DNA from: RPRB01 sp035501615
GTDB lineage: Bacteria; Myxococcota; Myxococcia; Myxococcales; Myxococcaceae
Direction: 5' to 3'
NCBI GenBank assembly: GCA_035501615.1
Contig: DATJVY010000078.1
Location: 98,960-162,959 of the forward strand
Length of the DNA stretch: 64,000 nucleotides
A model generated the notes under the pieces. The model saw only the letters and a program-made list of their open reading frames with translations, did no database searches and had not been told where the DNA came from. How positions within the stretch are numbered: the first letter of the stretch is position 1; each line of letters starts with the position of its first letter. A program made the position numbers and the translations under genes. Positions 24,432-32,952 of this stretch are shown here, in pieces.

Positions 24432-25358
24432 TCATTTCTTGTTCGGATCCACCGGAACCTCGGTCGGCGCGGTGGCGTCCGGAGGGGGCGCGGAGGGCCG
24501 GGGCGCCTTCTTCTTCGAGGAGCCCACGTCGACCGGAACGTCGGTGGGGGTGGTCGCGTCGGGCGGCGGGGTCGACCTCGAGCGATCGATCTCCTGCTCC
24601 AGCGGAGTCCGTGCGTCGCCCGGAGCGTGGAGCTCCCCGGTCCCGGGTGGCGTGGGCGCGCCGCCGGCACGGTTCGTGGGGCTCAGCTGCCGCGCGAGGC
24701 GCACCGAGACCGAATCGAGCACGACCACCAACTGATCGCGGAACGGCCGCGGATCGCCGGCCAGGGTGGAGGGATCGAGCGGGGCGAGCCCAACCTCGGT
24801 GGAGGTGGCGGAGAAGCCGCTCCGCCACATCTCGCTTCCGTCGGCGAGGCGGAACATGCGGCCGGTCCCCTGCACCCAGGTCTGCGGGATGCCCTTCTCG
24901 GTGCGGAGCCCGTACCCCTCGATGACGAACTCGACCACCGAGTCCGCCCCGAGCGGACGAAGGCGGCCGTAGTCGGGCGAGCCCGAGGCCTCTTCCACCA
25001 GGAAGGTCTCCAGGGCGCTGGCCACCTGCGAGGGCGGAACCGCCTGCGACCAGGGCTTCTCGGTCTGGATGGCGGCGGAGACGTGCGAGCGCAGCCGCTC
25101 GGCGGCCTCGAACCGCGAGAGCGCGGGGCGGATGCTCTCCTCGATCTTCCGGTCGGCGTCGTCCGGCGTGGCGCCGGAGAGCTTCGCCGCCTGGGCGGAG
25201 TCGGACCGGTAGACCGAGACCCGCGGTCCGGCCTCCTCCGCGACCCGCGAGACGAAGGCGGGGCGTTTCACCTGGTCGAGGTCGCTTCCCTCCAGCGTGG
25301 TGTGGGCGCAGCCGGCGAGGCCGAGGACGAGGGAGGTGGCGGCGAGGCGAGGGATCAC
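24432..25358 (-). CDS. Lipoprotein of unknown function with repeated Pro/Asp tail
   Basis: A 308-residue protein with a lipoprotein signal (ATSLVLGLAGC, Cys17). A globular domain of about 200 residues follows, with QTWVQGTGRMFRLADGSEMW and VVVLDSVSVRLARQL. The C-terminal 70 residues are disordered and hold two copies of a PPPDATxPTxVPVD motif, separated by a KKK segment. I do not recognise the family, although the globular part resembles myxobacterial outer-membrane lipoproteins of unknown role. It lies 17 bp downstream of the cyclic-nucleotide-binding gene. Confidence 0.75.
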   Translation of the reverse strand: MIPRLAATSLVLGLAGCAHTTLEGSDLDQVKRPAFVSRVAEEAGPRVSVYRSDSAQAAKLSGATPDDADRKIEESIRPALSRFEAAERLRSHVSAAIQTEKPWSQAVPPSQVASALETFLVEEASGSPDYGRLRPLGADSVVEFVIEGYGLRTEKGIPQTWVQGTGRMFRLADGSEMWRSGFSATSTEVGLAPLDPSTLAGDPRPFRDQLVVVLDSVSVRLARQLSPTNRAGGAPTPPGTGELHAPGDARTPLEQEIDRSRSTPPPDATTPTDVPVDVGSSKKKAPRPSAPPPDATAPTEVPVDPNKK

Positions 25359-25375
25359 GGGTGCTCTCTCCAGGG

Positions 25376-27157
25376 CTAGACCACGAAGAGCGGCTCGTCG
25401 TCCGGGGTGAGCGGAAGCCGGGCGTTGATCTCGGCGCGCGCGTCACGGAGCGCCTCGAGGTGGGTGCGCACCGCCGGGTAGCGCTGGAGGACGGCACCGA
25501 GCTCGCCGGCCGGAAGCCGGAGGAGCGAGGTGCGGCGCAGGGTGCGGACGGTGGCATTTGCCGCAACGCCGTCGAGGAGCGACATCTCGCCGAAGACGTC
25601 GCCCGGCCCGAGGTTGCCGGCCACGACGCCGTCGCGCACGACCTCCACCTCGCCGGCGAGCACCACGAACAGGCCGTCCCCGCGCGTGCCCTGGGTGATG
25701 ACGACGTCGCCTGCGAGCGCATCCCGGGCACGGAAGCGGGCAGCGAGCTCCCTGCGCTCGGTCCGGTCCAGGGGCCGGAAGAGCGCCGAGGTGGCCAGGA
25801 GGTTGCTCAGGAGCCGCTGCCGGCAGAAGGTCTTGAGCGCCGCGGCGACGCCCGGATGGCGGCGGGCGAGCTCCATCAGGAGCTGACCGGAGATCTCCAG
25901 CACCTGGGTGTCGTCGGTGAGCGCGTACACCGACGCCGTCCGCGGACCTCCGGCGAGCAAGGCCACCTCGCCGAAGAACTCGCCGGCCTCGAGCGCGGCC
26001 ACCGGGTGCGCCAGCCCGTCGTCCTCGCGGAGCACGGAGACCCGCCCCTCGCAGATGACGTAGAAGCTGTCCCCCGGCTCTCCCTGCTGGAGGATGCGGT
26101 CACCGGCCTCGAAGCGGCGCAGAGGGCAGCGCTCCACCAGCTCGACGAAGGCCTCGTGGGAGAGGTCGGAGAAGAGCGCGGCGCGCGGCACGTTCCGCGC
26201 CGCGGGAGCGACGAAGGGGTTCCGGCCGGTGGCCGGCTCGACCGGGGCGAGCTCCGCGGCCTGCTCGAGGGCGTGGATCAGCGGGCCCGGGTCGAGCGGG
26301 AGCGGCGCCGCCGCGGGAGCATCGTCGTCCAGCTGGAGGTCGATGTAGCCGGGGTCCGCGCCCGGCCCGGTCTCGGGGGGCGGGGTGGCGACCTTGGGCA
26401 GCTCCACCCCGTCGAGGCCGCCCGCGTCCTCGAGGCTCAGCTCGACGAAGCGGGGAACCGGTGCCGGGGCGGGAGTCGGGAGCGGCGCCGGCGGCGGCCC
26501 AGCGGTCTGGGGAGCCTCGCTCGAGGTGGCCGCCGCGGGCGGACGGGTCGGGGGCCCGAGCGGCAGCGGGGTGTCGATCCGGTTGTCCGCCTCGGTGCGC
26601 AGGACCTCCTCGAGCGTTCTCTCCTGCGGATCGGGCTCGAGGACGTACTCGGTGACGAGCAGCTCGGTGTCCTCGGGGCGCACCGGCCGGGGCTCCGCCG
26701 GAGCGGGCGCGGGCGGGGGCGTCTCCGCCTCGATGATGGCCGGAGCCTCGGCGGCGAGGGGAGCGAAGGGCTTGAGTGGCACCGGCTCGTCCCGGGTCGC
26801 GTCCGCCTTCTTCAGCAGCGTGCGGAGCGCCTGCCCCCCGGCGGCGCGCTTGGCGTAGAGGTCCGCGAGGATCCGCTGCATCTGGGTGTGGTTCGGATCC
26901 AGCTCGAGGACGAGCTTGCTCGCCGCGATGGCCCGGGCGAGGAAGCCGTCCTCGGCGAAACCGCGAGCGGCCGCGAGGTAGGCGTCGATGGCGCGAGGCT
27001 TGTCCCCGGCGCGCGCCCAGGCGTCGCCCAGCCGCAGGTGGGACTGCCGGTCCCGGGGGGCAGCGGCGCAGTACTCGGCGTACAGCGAGGCGGCCCGTGA
27101 GAACTGTCCTGCGGCCAGGGCGGCGCCGGCATCGGCTTTGAGCCGGGCAGGATCCAT
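25376..27157 (-). CDS. TPR protein with two cyclic-nucleotide-binding domains
   Basis: A 593-residue protein. N-terminal TPR-like helices (about 5-115; AGQFSRAASLYAEYCAAAP, GDKPRAIDAYLAAA) are followed by a 200-residue Pro/Ala-rich disordered linker. Two cyclic-nucleotide-binding domains follow, at about residues 330-445 and 455-570. The first has GDSFYVICEGRVSVL and GEFFGEVALLAGGPRTASV; the second has GDGLFVVLAGEVEVVRDG and GDVFGEMSLLDGVAANATV. The phosphate-binding cassettes keep GE but the Arg of the classical RTA triplet is only clear in the first, so binding by the second is doubtful. No kinase or DNA-binding domain is attached. An adenylate cyclase lies at 45645-47369. Confidence 0.88.
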   Translation of the reverse strand: MDPARLKADAGAALAAGQFSRAASLYAEYCAAAPRDRQSHLRLGDAWARAGDKPRAIDAYLAAARGFAEDGFLARAIAASKLVLELDPNHTQMQRILADLYAKRAAGGQALRTLLKKADATRDEPVPLKPFAPLAAEAPAIIEAETPPPAPAPAEPRPVRPEDTELLVTEYVLEPDPQERTLEEVLRTEADNRIDTPLPLGPPTRPPAAATSSEAPQTAGPPPAPLPTPAPAPVPRFVELSLEDAGGLDGVELPKVATPPPETGPGADPGYIDLQLDDDAPAAAPLPLDPGPLIHALEQAAELAPVEPATGRNPFVAPAARNVPRAALFSDLSHEAFVELVERCPLRRFEAGDRILQQGEPGDSFYVICEGRVSVLREDDGLAHPVAALEAGEFFGEVALLAGGPRTASVYALTDDTQVLEISGQLLMELARRHPGVAAALKTFCRQRLLSNLLATSALFRPLDRTERRELAARFRARDALAGDVVITQGTRGDGLFVVLAGEVEVVRDGVVAGNLGPGDVFGEMSLLDGVAANATVRTLRRTSLLRLPAGELGAVLQRYPAVRTHLEALRDARAEINARLPLTPDDEPLFVV

Positions 27158-27209
27158 CGATGGGACGGGGTTTTACCTCACCCCGAGGGCGCCCCGTGAG
27201 CCGGGAGGC

Positions 27210-29090
27210 TCAGCGCCGGCTCCCTCTCCCACCTCCACCCCGAGGTCGACCGGCCCCGGGGCGACGCCCGCCGGATCCACGGGGCAGCGTGCCGAACCGG
27301 CCGCGTCCCCCACCGTGGCCACGGGGCCCCCCGCCCCTGCCCGGACCGTGGAAGTCCCCGCGCGGACTGCCGAACGCGCCGCCCCGGCCTCCCGCGGGGC
27401 GAGGTGCGCGCGGCCGCTCGCCGAACCCTCGCTGGCCACCCCGTCCCGGACCGCGGCCCGGGCCCGGAGCAGCCCCGTGGCGCGGGAAGCGGTCCGGAGC
27501 GGCCGTGTCCGACTGCCAGGGCCCGGCACTCTTCTGCCCACCCCGGAAGGCGTTACTCGAACGGCGGCCGGGAGTGCGCCCGTCCCCGGCCGACCGCTGT
27601 CCTCGACCGGGCGCGGCACCCGCGTTGCGAGAGCCCGGGTGCGGCGCTCCGGCGCCGGACGGGCGATCTCCACGTCCTCCCCGAAAGCCCGTCCGGCCGG
27701 CGCGATCGGCGCGTCCCGCGGGAGCGCGGCTCGACCCTCCACCGCCCCGCCCTTGCCCGTGAGCGGTCCAGCGGCCCCCTGCGCCGCGTGCCTCGGTTCC
27801 TCGCCCGGCGCCGGAGCGCCCGCTGACGCCGCGGCCCCACGGACCGCCGGTCCCGCGTCCTCCACGCGGCTCCGGACCCGACGGTTCCGCGAACCGGCCC
27901 CGGCCACGCTCTCGGTCGCCCCCGGTCCAACGTCCGCGCCCACCCGGTCCGACCCGTGCGTCGGGGCCGCCGGCGCGCTCGAAGCCTCGCCGTCCAGCGC
28001 CGCGGGCACGCCCGCCGTCGGGCCGGCGGTCTCCCGCGCCGGTGCCGAGGCGTCGCCCACCGCCGGTCGCATGCGCTCCCCGCCCTCGCCCGCCCCACGA
28101 GCCAGGGCTGCCGCGCGAGGGGGAGGCACCGCCTCGCTCGTGTCCAGCCCATCCCGCCTCCGCGCCCGGTCCTGCACGTCCCCCGCCCCTCGCTCCCCGC
28201 CCACGAGGCTCCCGTCGATCGCCCCGGGCAGGGCGCGAACGCTCGCCGCGCACGGTCGCCTCGGGCGACCCCTGCGTCTCGGCCCCGGCCTCGCCACCCT
28301 CCGGCTCCTCGCCGTCGCCGGCACGGCCGTGGCGCCGCGGCGGGAGGAATGGCACCGGCTCGGCCACGCTGGTGCCCGCAGCGACGGCCTCCACCCGCTG
28401 GATCTCCTGGACGGTGAGCGGGCGGAGCGCTCCCGGCTGCAGCCCCGCCACCGAGATGCCCGCCTGCGCCGGACGGAACAGCCGGACGACCGGATGCCCC
28501 ACTGCCGCACAGAGGCGCTTCACGAGGTGCGGCCGCCCCTCCCCGACCTGGAGCAGGACCCAGGTGTTCCGCTCCGCGGCCTCGAACCGCTGGGCCCGGA
28601 GCGCTCGCGCGGGCCCGTCCTCCAGCCGGACCCCCTCGAGGAGCCGGGCCAGCGTCTCGTCGGTGGGCGAACCCTTCACCTTCGCCAGGTAGGTCCGGGG
28701 AACCTCGAAGCTCGGATGGAGCAGTCGGTGCGCGGTGGCTCCGTCGTTGGTCAGGAGCAGCGCGCCCTCGGCGTCCCAGTCCAGGCGGCCCACCGGGAAG
28801 ACCCGCTGCTCCACGCCCTCGAGCAGCCCGGCGACGGTGGGCCGGCCCTCGGGGTCCGCGAGCGTGGTGACGACGCCGGCCGGCTTGTGGAGCAGATACC
28901 AGGAGGTGGTCTCCGGCGCGGTCACCAGCTTGCCGTCCACCGTGATCAGGTCGGTCGGCTCCACCTTGCTCCCCAGCTCGGTGACCGGCTGGTTGTTCAC
29001 GCTCACCCGGCCGGCCGTGATGAGCAGCTCCGCATGGCGCCGGGACGCCACGCCCGCGCGGGCGAGGAACTTCTGCAGCCGCTCGCTCAC
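27210..29090 (-). CDS. rluB: RluB-type pseudouridine synthase with very long Gly/Arg-rich tail
   Basis: A 626-residue protein. Residues 2-48 are an S4 RNA-binding domain (RLQKFLARAGVASRRHAE). The RsuA/RluB catalytic domain runs to about 240, with the catalytic Asp104 in GRLDWDAEGALLLTNDG and the HKPAG loop at 68-72. RluB makes pseudouridine in 23S rRNA helix 80 (E. coli position 2605). From about residue 253 to the end (about 370 residues) the protein is low-complexity Gly/Arg/Ala/Pro with many RG, RGG and GRG units, far longer than the usual family length of 250-290. The tail reads through without stop codons and the gene overlaps scpB by ATGA. Confidence 0.93.
   Translation of the reverse strand: MSERLQKFLARAGVASRRHAELLITAGRVSVNNQPVTELGSKVEPTDLITVDGKLVTAPETTSWYLLHKPAGVVTTLADPEGRPTVAGLLEGVEQRVFPVGRLDWDAEGALLLTNDGATAHRLLHPSFEVPRTYLAKVKGSPTDETLARLLEGVRLEDGPARALRAQRFEAAERNTWVLLQVGEGRPHLVKRLCAAVGHPVVRLFRPAQAGISVAGLQPGALRPLTVQEIQRVEAVAAGTSVAEPVPFLPPRRHGRAGDGEEPEGGEAGAETQGSPEATVRGERSRPARGDRREPRGRGARGGGRAGPGAEAGWAGHERGGASPSRGSPGSWGGRGRGAHATGGGRRLGTGAGDRRPDGGRARGAGRRGFERAGGPDARVGPGGRGRWTGGDRERGRGRFAEPSGPEPRGGRGTGGPWGRGVSGRSGAGRGTEARGAGGRWTAHGQGRGGGGSSRAPAGRADRAGRTGFRGGRGDRPSGAGAPHPGSRNAGAAPGRGQRSAGDGRTPGRRSSNAFRGGQKSAGPWQSDTAAPDRFPRHGAAPGPGRGPGRGGQRGFGERPRAPRPAGGRGGAFGSPRGDFHGPGRGGGPRGHGGGRGRFGTLPRGSGGRRPGAGRPRGGGGRGSRR
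27213..28334 (-). repeat. Low-complexity RG/RGG-coding region of rluB
   Basis: About 1.1 kb coding for the Gly/Arg-rich C-terminal extension of RluB. The protein carries irregular repeats such as GGRGRG, RGGGG and GRGGG, without a fixed period. On the DNA level the stretch is dominated by CGG/GGC/CGC triplets and is prone to spurious open frames on both strands. Confidence 0.8.
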
Positions 29091-30043
29091 CGCTCCGGTT
29101 CCTCCGGGGGCTTCGCGGGCGCGGGCGCGGCGCTTCCGAGCGTCGCGGCCGCGGCCTTGGAACGGGTCTCGGCCTCCTCGATGGCCTGCTCCAGGGCCTC
29201 CATGGCCTCCTCCGCCCCCGGCGCCGCGGCCTCCAGGCCTTCCTCGAAGGCGGGGTCGAGCAGCTCCTGGACCAGCCCCTCGGCGTTGACCGGCGCCGGG
29301 GCCTCGCGATCGACCAGCGTCCGGTGCTCCTCGGACAGCTCGTGGAACTCGCGGAGCGTGGGGAGCGCCGCGAGGTCCTTCAGGGCGAAGAACTCGAGGA
29401 ACTCGCGGGTCGTCCCGTAGAGGATGGGCCGCCCCACCTCCTCCTTCTTGCCGAGGATCTTGATCAGCCGCCGCTCGAGCAGGGCCTTGACCACCGCACC
29501 GGAGTCGACCCCCCGGACGTCCTCGATCTCCGGACGGGTCACCGGCTGCCGGTAGGCGATGATCGCCAGCGTCTCCAGCGCAGCGCGGGTGAGCCGGTGC
29601 GGCTTCACCCGGAGGAGGCGACGCACCGCCTCCCCGCTCTCGGGATCGGTCCGGAGCTGCCAGCCACTCGCCACCTCGTGGAGGACGATCCCGCTCGCCC
29701 CCTCGCTGTGGATGGCCCTGAGCTCCTCCAGGGCAGCCTGCAGGCGCGGCCGCTCCAGGCCCGTCGCCTCGTGGAGCTGGTCGAGGGTCACCGGCTTGTC
29801 GGTCACGAAGAGGAGCGACTCCACCACCGTCCGCACCCGCTCGGCCGGCAGCCGCCGCGCCTCCTGGGCCAGCCGCTCGAAGGGCTCGAACTCGGCCGGC
29901 CGCTCGTCGATCTCCGCCGGCTCCACGTCCTCCAGCTCGGCGTCGACGGGTGGCCCGGCGACCGACTGCACCTCGGTCTCGCTGAAGGGCACTGCCGCCC
30001 CGGGGCGCTCGGTGGATCCGCCCGGCTTCTCAGGAGTACTCAC
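29087..30043 (-). CDS. scpB: Segregation and condensation protein B
   Basis: A 318-residue ScpB. Two winged-helix domains cover about residues 60-235, with the family motif LETLAIIAYRQPVTRPEIEDVRGVDSGAVVKALLERRLIKI (shown here only by its key residues) and GRPILYGTTREFLEFF. The N-terminal 55 residues and the C-terminal 70 residues are Glu/Ala/Pro-rich extensions. ScpB with ScpA and SMC forms bacterial condensin. The GTG start overlaps the end of scpA by 14 bp, indicating co-translation. Confidence 0.93.
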   Translation of the reverse strand: MSTPEKPGGSTERPGAAVPFSETEVQSVAGPPVDAELEDVEPAEIDERPAEFEPFERLAQEARRLPAERVRTVVESLLFVTDKPVTLDQLHEATGLERPRLQAALEELRAIHSEGASGIVLHEVASGWQLRTDPESGEAVRRLLRVKPHRLTRAALETLAIIAYRQPVTRPEIEDVRGVDSGAVVKALLERRLIKILGKKEEVGRPILYGTTREFLEFFALKDLAALPTLREFHELSEEHRTLVDREAPAPVNAEGLVQELLDPAFEEGLEAAAPGAEEAMEALEQAIEEAETRSKAAAATLGSAAPAPAKPPEEPER

Positions 30044-30866
30044 GCTCGTCGACCTCCGGAGTCTCGCCCTCGAGTGTGCCGGCCTCCGCCGAGACCCAGA
30101 TGTCTCGCGCTCCGTCGTCCTGGTGGATGCGGACCAGGCGCAGCTTGACCATCTCCAGCAGGGCCAGGAAGGTCACGACCACCGCGCCGCGGGTGCGCTG
30201 GCCCTCGAACAGCTTGAGGAAGGTGATCCGCTGCCCGGGCCGCAGCCGGGTCCCGATGTCCTGCATCGCGGCGGAGAGGGTCAGCTGGTCGCGTACGACC
30301 TCGTGGCCGATCCGCGGCTCGAGCGCCTTCAGCACCCGGTCCAGGGCCTCGATCAACCGGTAGACGCTCACCTCGGCCAGCGTGGCCGGTTCCCGGGGTC
30401 CGGACGCGGGAGTCATGCGCCTGGCGAAGACGTCGCGTCCGAGGAGCGGGTTCCGGGCGAGCTGCTGCGCGGCGTCCTTGTACTTCTGGTACTCGAGCAG
30501 CCGGCGGACGAGCTCGGCCCGCGGATCCCCCTGCTCCTCCGCCTCGCCCTGCTCCCCGGGCATCTCGGTGCGGGGGAGCAGGAGCCGGCTCTTGATGTGC
30601 GCCAGGGTCGCGGCCATCACGAGGAACTCGCCCGCCACGTCCAGGTCGAGCGCCGCCATCTGCGCGAGCGACTGGTTGTACTTCTCCGCGATGAGGGCGA
30701 TCGGGATGTCGAAGACGTCGACCCGGTGCTCGCGGATGAGATGCAGCAAGAGATCGAGCGGCCCTTCGAAGGTGGGCAGGGCCACCCGGAGGTCGGGGTG
30801 CACCGCGGCCGCGCCCGGCGCGGCGACGTCGTCCGGCTCGGTCGGGGTCTGGGAGTGGGTGGCCAC
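30030..30866 (-). CDS. scpA: Segregation and condensation protein A
   Basis: A 278-residue kleisin ScpA. After a short disordered N-terminus it has the diagnostic LPTFEGPLDLLLHLIREHRVD and the following IPIALIAEKYNQ, helical middle part with AAQQLARNPLLG, and a C-terminal winged helix with VVVTFLALLEMVKLRLVRI. ScpA bridges SMC heads and binds ScpB. The GTG at 30866 is the start that fits the family; the frame is open further upstream only because of high GC content. Confidence 0.93.
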   Translation of the reverse strand: MATHSQTPTEPDDVAAPGAAAVHPDLRVALPTFEGPLDLLLHLIREHRVDVFDIPIALIAEKYNQSLAQMAALDLDVAGEFLVMAATLAHIKSRLLLPRTEMPGEQGEAEEQGDPRAELVRRLLEYQKYKDAAQQLARNPLLGRDVFARRMTPASGPREPATLAEVSVYRLIEALDRVLKALEPRIGHEVVRDQLTLSAAMQDIGTRLRPGQRITFLKLFEGQRTRGAVVVTFLALLEMVKLRLVRIHQDDGARDIWVSAEAGTLEGETPEVDEREYS

Positions 30867-30903
30867 CGTGCCGGGAGCCCCTACCAGCCCGGTCCGCGGG
30901 GGG

Positions 30904-31914
30904 TCAACGCTCGATCCCCACGGCGGCGCGGACCTTCTGGATGATCGGAGCGGCGATGGCCCGGGCGCGCTCCGCCCCCGAGCGGAGCACCGCGTCCACC
31001 GCGGCCGGATCCTTCTGCAGCGCCTGATATCGGGCGCGCGGCTCGTCGAAGGTCGCGTGGTACGCGGCGAGGAGCACCTTCTTGAACTCGCCGTAGCCCT
31101 TTCCGCCCTCGCGCCACGCCCGGTCGACGGCGGTGAGCTCGTTCTCGGGGAGCATGACCTCGAGGAGCTGGTACAGCGGGGTGTCGAGCGGCTTCGGCGC
31201 ATCGACCGGCGTGCTGTCGGTCTTGATGCCCATGATCCGCTTCTTCACCTCGGCCTCGTCCCCGAAGAGATCGATGGTGTTGTTGTACGACTTGGACATC
31301 TTCTGCCCGTCGGTGCCCGGGACCACCGCGGTGGACTCCTGCACCAGCGCCTCGGGCAGCTTGAGGATGCCGGGCACGCCGCTCTTTCTCCCGGTGGGGT
31401 CCGCCGGGTCGTAGCCGGGGACGTAGGTGACGTTGAACTTCGTCGCCCAGTCCCGTGAGAACTCCAGGTGCTGCACCTGGTCCCGCCCCACCGGGACGAG
31501 GTCCGAGCCGTAGAGGAGGATGTCGGCCGCCATCAGGACGGGGTAGGCGAAGAGGCCGAAGTCGGCCGAGATGCCGCGGGCCAGCTTGTCCTTGTAGCTG
31601 TGCGCGCGGTCGAGGTTGGAGAGCGGGACCACCGTGCCGAGGATCCAGTAGAGCTCGGTGATCTCGGGGATGTCGCTCTGCCGGAAGAGGATCGCCCGCG
31701 AGGGGTCGAGCCCCAGCGCGAGGAACGCCATCGCCGTCTCGCGGGTGAGGCTGGCGGCCTGGACCGGATCGCGGACGGTGGTCAGCGCGTGGAGGTTGGC
31801 GATGAAGTAGAGCGCCTCGCCCCGGTGCTGCAGCTCGACGAACTGGCGGAGCGCGCCGTAGTAGTTGCCGATGTGCTGCTTTCCCGAGGACTGGATGCCG
31901 GAAAGGATGCGCAT
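30904..31914 (-). CDS. trpS: Tryptophanyl-tRNA synthetase
   Basis: A 336-residue class I tRNA synthetase. The ATP-binding signature appears as GKQHIGNYYGAL (HIGN form of HIGH) near residue 12, and KMSKS as GTDGQKMSKSYNN. The Trp-binding region MAADILLYGSDLVPVGRDQ is conserved. It charges tRNA-Trp in the cytoplasm. Length and motif spacing are normal. The 71-bp upstream spacer holds a small CGGCG/CGCCG hairpin (31924-31941) but no run of Trp codons, so leader-peptide attenuation is not supported. Confidence 0.97.
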   Translation of the reverse strand: MRILSGIQSSGKQHIGNYYGALRQFVELQHRGEALYFIANLHALTTVRDPVQAASLTRETAMAFLALGLDPSRAILFRQSDIPEITELYWILGTVVPLSNLDRAHSYKDKLARGISADFGLFAYPVLMAADILLYGSDLVPVGRDQVQHLEFSRDWATKFNVTYVPGYDPADPTGRKSGVPGILKLPEALVQESTAVVPGTDGQKMSKSYNNTIDLFGDEAEVKKRIMGIKTDSTPVDAPKPLDTPLYQLLEVMLPENELTAVDRAWREGGKGYGEFKKVLLAAYHATFDEPRARYQALQKDPAAVDAVLRSGAERARAIAAPIIQKVRAAVGIER

Positions 31915-31985
31915 GGAGCGGAGCGGCGGACTCTAACGCCGAACCCGCTCGCATCGCTCCGTTCCTTCGCCCGGGTCCGCGGGGC

Positions 31986-32900
31986 TCAATCGCTCCGGCT
32001 GCGCGGGTGGGCGGCGTCGTACACCGCCCGGAGCCTCCGCCCGTCGACGTGGGTATAGATCTGCGTGGTCGCGAGGTCGGCGTGACCGAGCATCGCCTGG
32101 ACCACCCGGAGGTCGGCCCCCCGCTCGACGAGATGGGTGGCGAACGAGTGGCGGAGCTTGTGCGGGCTGAGCGGCTTCCGGACTCCGGCGGCGAGCGCGT
32201 GGCGCCGCAGCAGCTTCCACACCCCCTGCCGGGTGAGTCCCCTTCCCGTCGGCCCGACAAAGAGCGCCCGCGACGTGCGCCCCCGGAGCAGCGCGGGGCG
32301 GCCCTGGCCGAGCCAGGTCCGGACCTCGGCGACCGCGCGGCGCCCGAGCGGGACCAGCCGCTCCTTGTCTCCCTTGCCCCGGGCGACGAGGTACCCCGCG
32401 TCGAGCTGCACAGAGTTGACCGTGAGGCCGACCAGCTCGCTCACCCGGAGGCCGGTGGCGTAGAGGACGTGGAGCATGGCCCGGTCGCGCAGGCCGGCGG
32501 GCGTCCGGGGGGTGGGAGCCTCGAGGAGCGCCTCCACCTCGTCGAGGGTGAGGAACACCGGGAGCCGGCGGGACTGGCGCGGTGTCTCCACCTGCTCGGT
32601 GGGGTCCTCCGGGGCATGGCGCTCGGCCACCAGGAAGCGGTGGAACATGCGCAGCGCGGCCAGGTGCCTCGCCTGGCTCCGGGGGGAGAGACGGCGCCCG
32701 AGCGCGGCCAGGTGCCCTCGGACGTGCTCCTGCCTGACCGCGTCGGGCCGGCGCACGCCGGTCGGCCGCAGCCACTCGAGATAGCCGACCAGGTCGCGGG
32801 CGTATGCCTCGACGGTCCGGGGGGACAGCCCGCGCTCGGCCCGCAGGTGGGCGACGAAGGCATCGAGGTACGGCTCGAGCGGGCTCGGCGGCGCGGCCAT
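31986..32900 (-). CDS. xerD: Tyrosine recombinase XerD/XerC
   Basis: A 304-residue tyrosine recombinase. The N-terminal SAM-like core-binding domain covers about residues 8-95. The catalytic residues are complete: R152 (TGLRVSEL), K176 (ARGKGDKE), H247 and R250 (SPHKLRHSFATHL), H273 (LGHADL) and nucleophile Y282 (TTQIYTHV). Xer recombinases resolve chromosome dimers at dif. Sequence style fits XerD, which is commonly near scpA/scpB in other bacteria, although XerC cannot be excluded. The ATG at 32900 begins the conserved part; a longer frame to 32963 exists. Confidence 0.92.
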   Translation of the reverse strand: MAAPPSPLEPYLDAFVAHLRAERGLSPRTVEAYARDLVGYLEWLRPTGVRRPDAVRQEHVRGHLAALGRRLSPRSQARHLAALRMFHRFLVAERHAPEDPTEQVETPRQSRRLPVFLTLDEVEALLEAPTPRTPAGLRDRAMLHVLYATGLRVSELVGLTVNSVQLDAGYLVARGKGDKERLVPLGRRAVAEVRTWLGQGRPALLRGRTSRALFVGPTGRGLTRQGVWKLLRRHALAAGVRKPLSPHKLRHSFATHLVERGADLRVVQAMLGHADLATTQIYTHVDGRRLRAVYDAAHPRSRSD

Positions 32901-32952
32901 TCGCACCACACGGTAGCCCCGTCCGGCGCGAGGAGAACTTTTCGGGCGGGTC

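Noticed and set aside
31915..31985. A trp-type leader or T-box before trpS
   Set aside because: The spacer is only 71 bp, has no Trp codon run and no T-box sequence; only a 5-bp stem is present.
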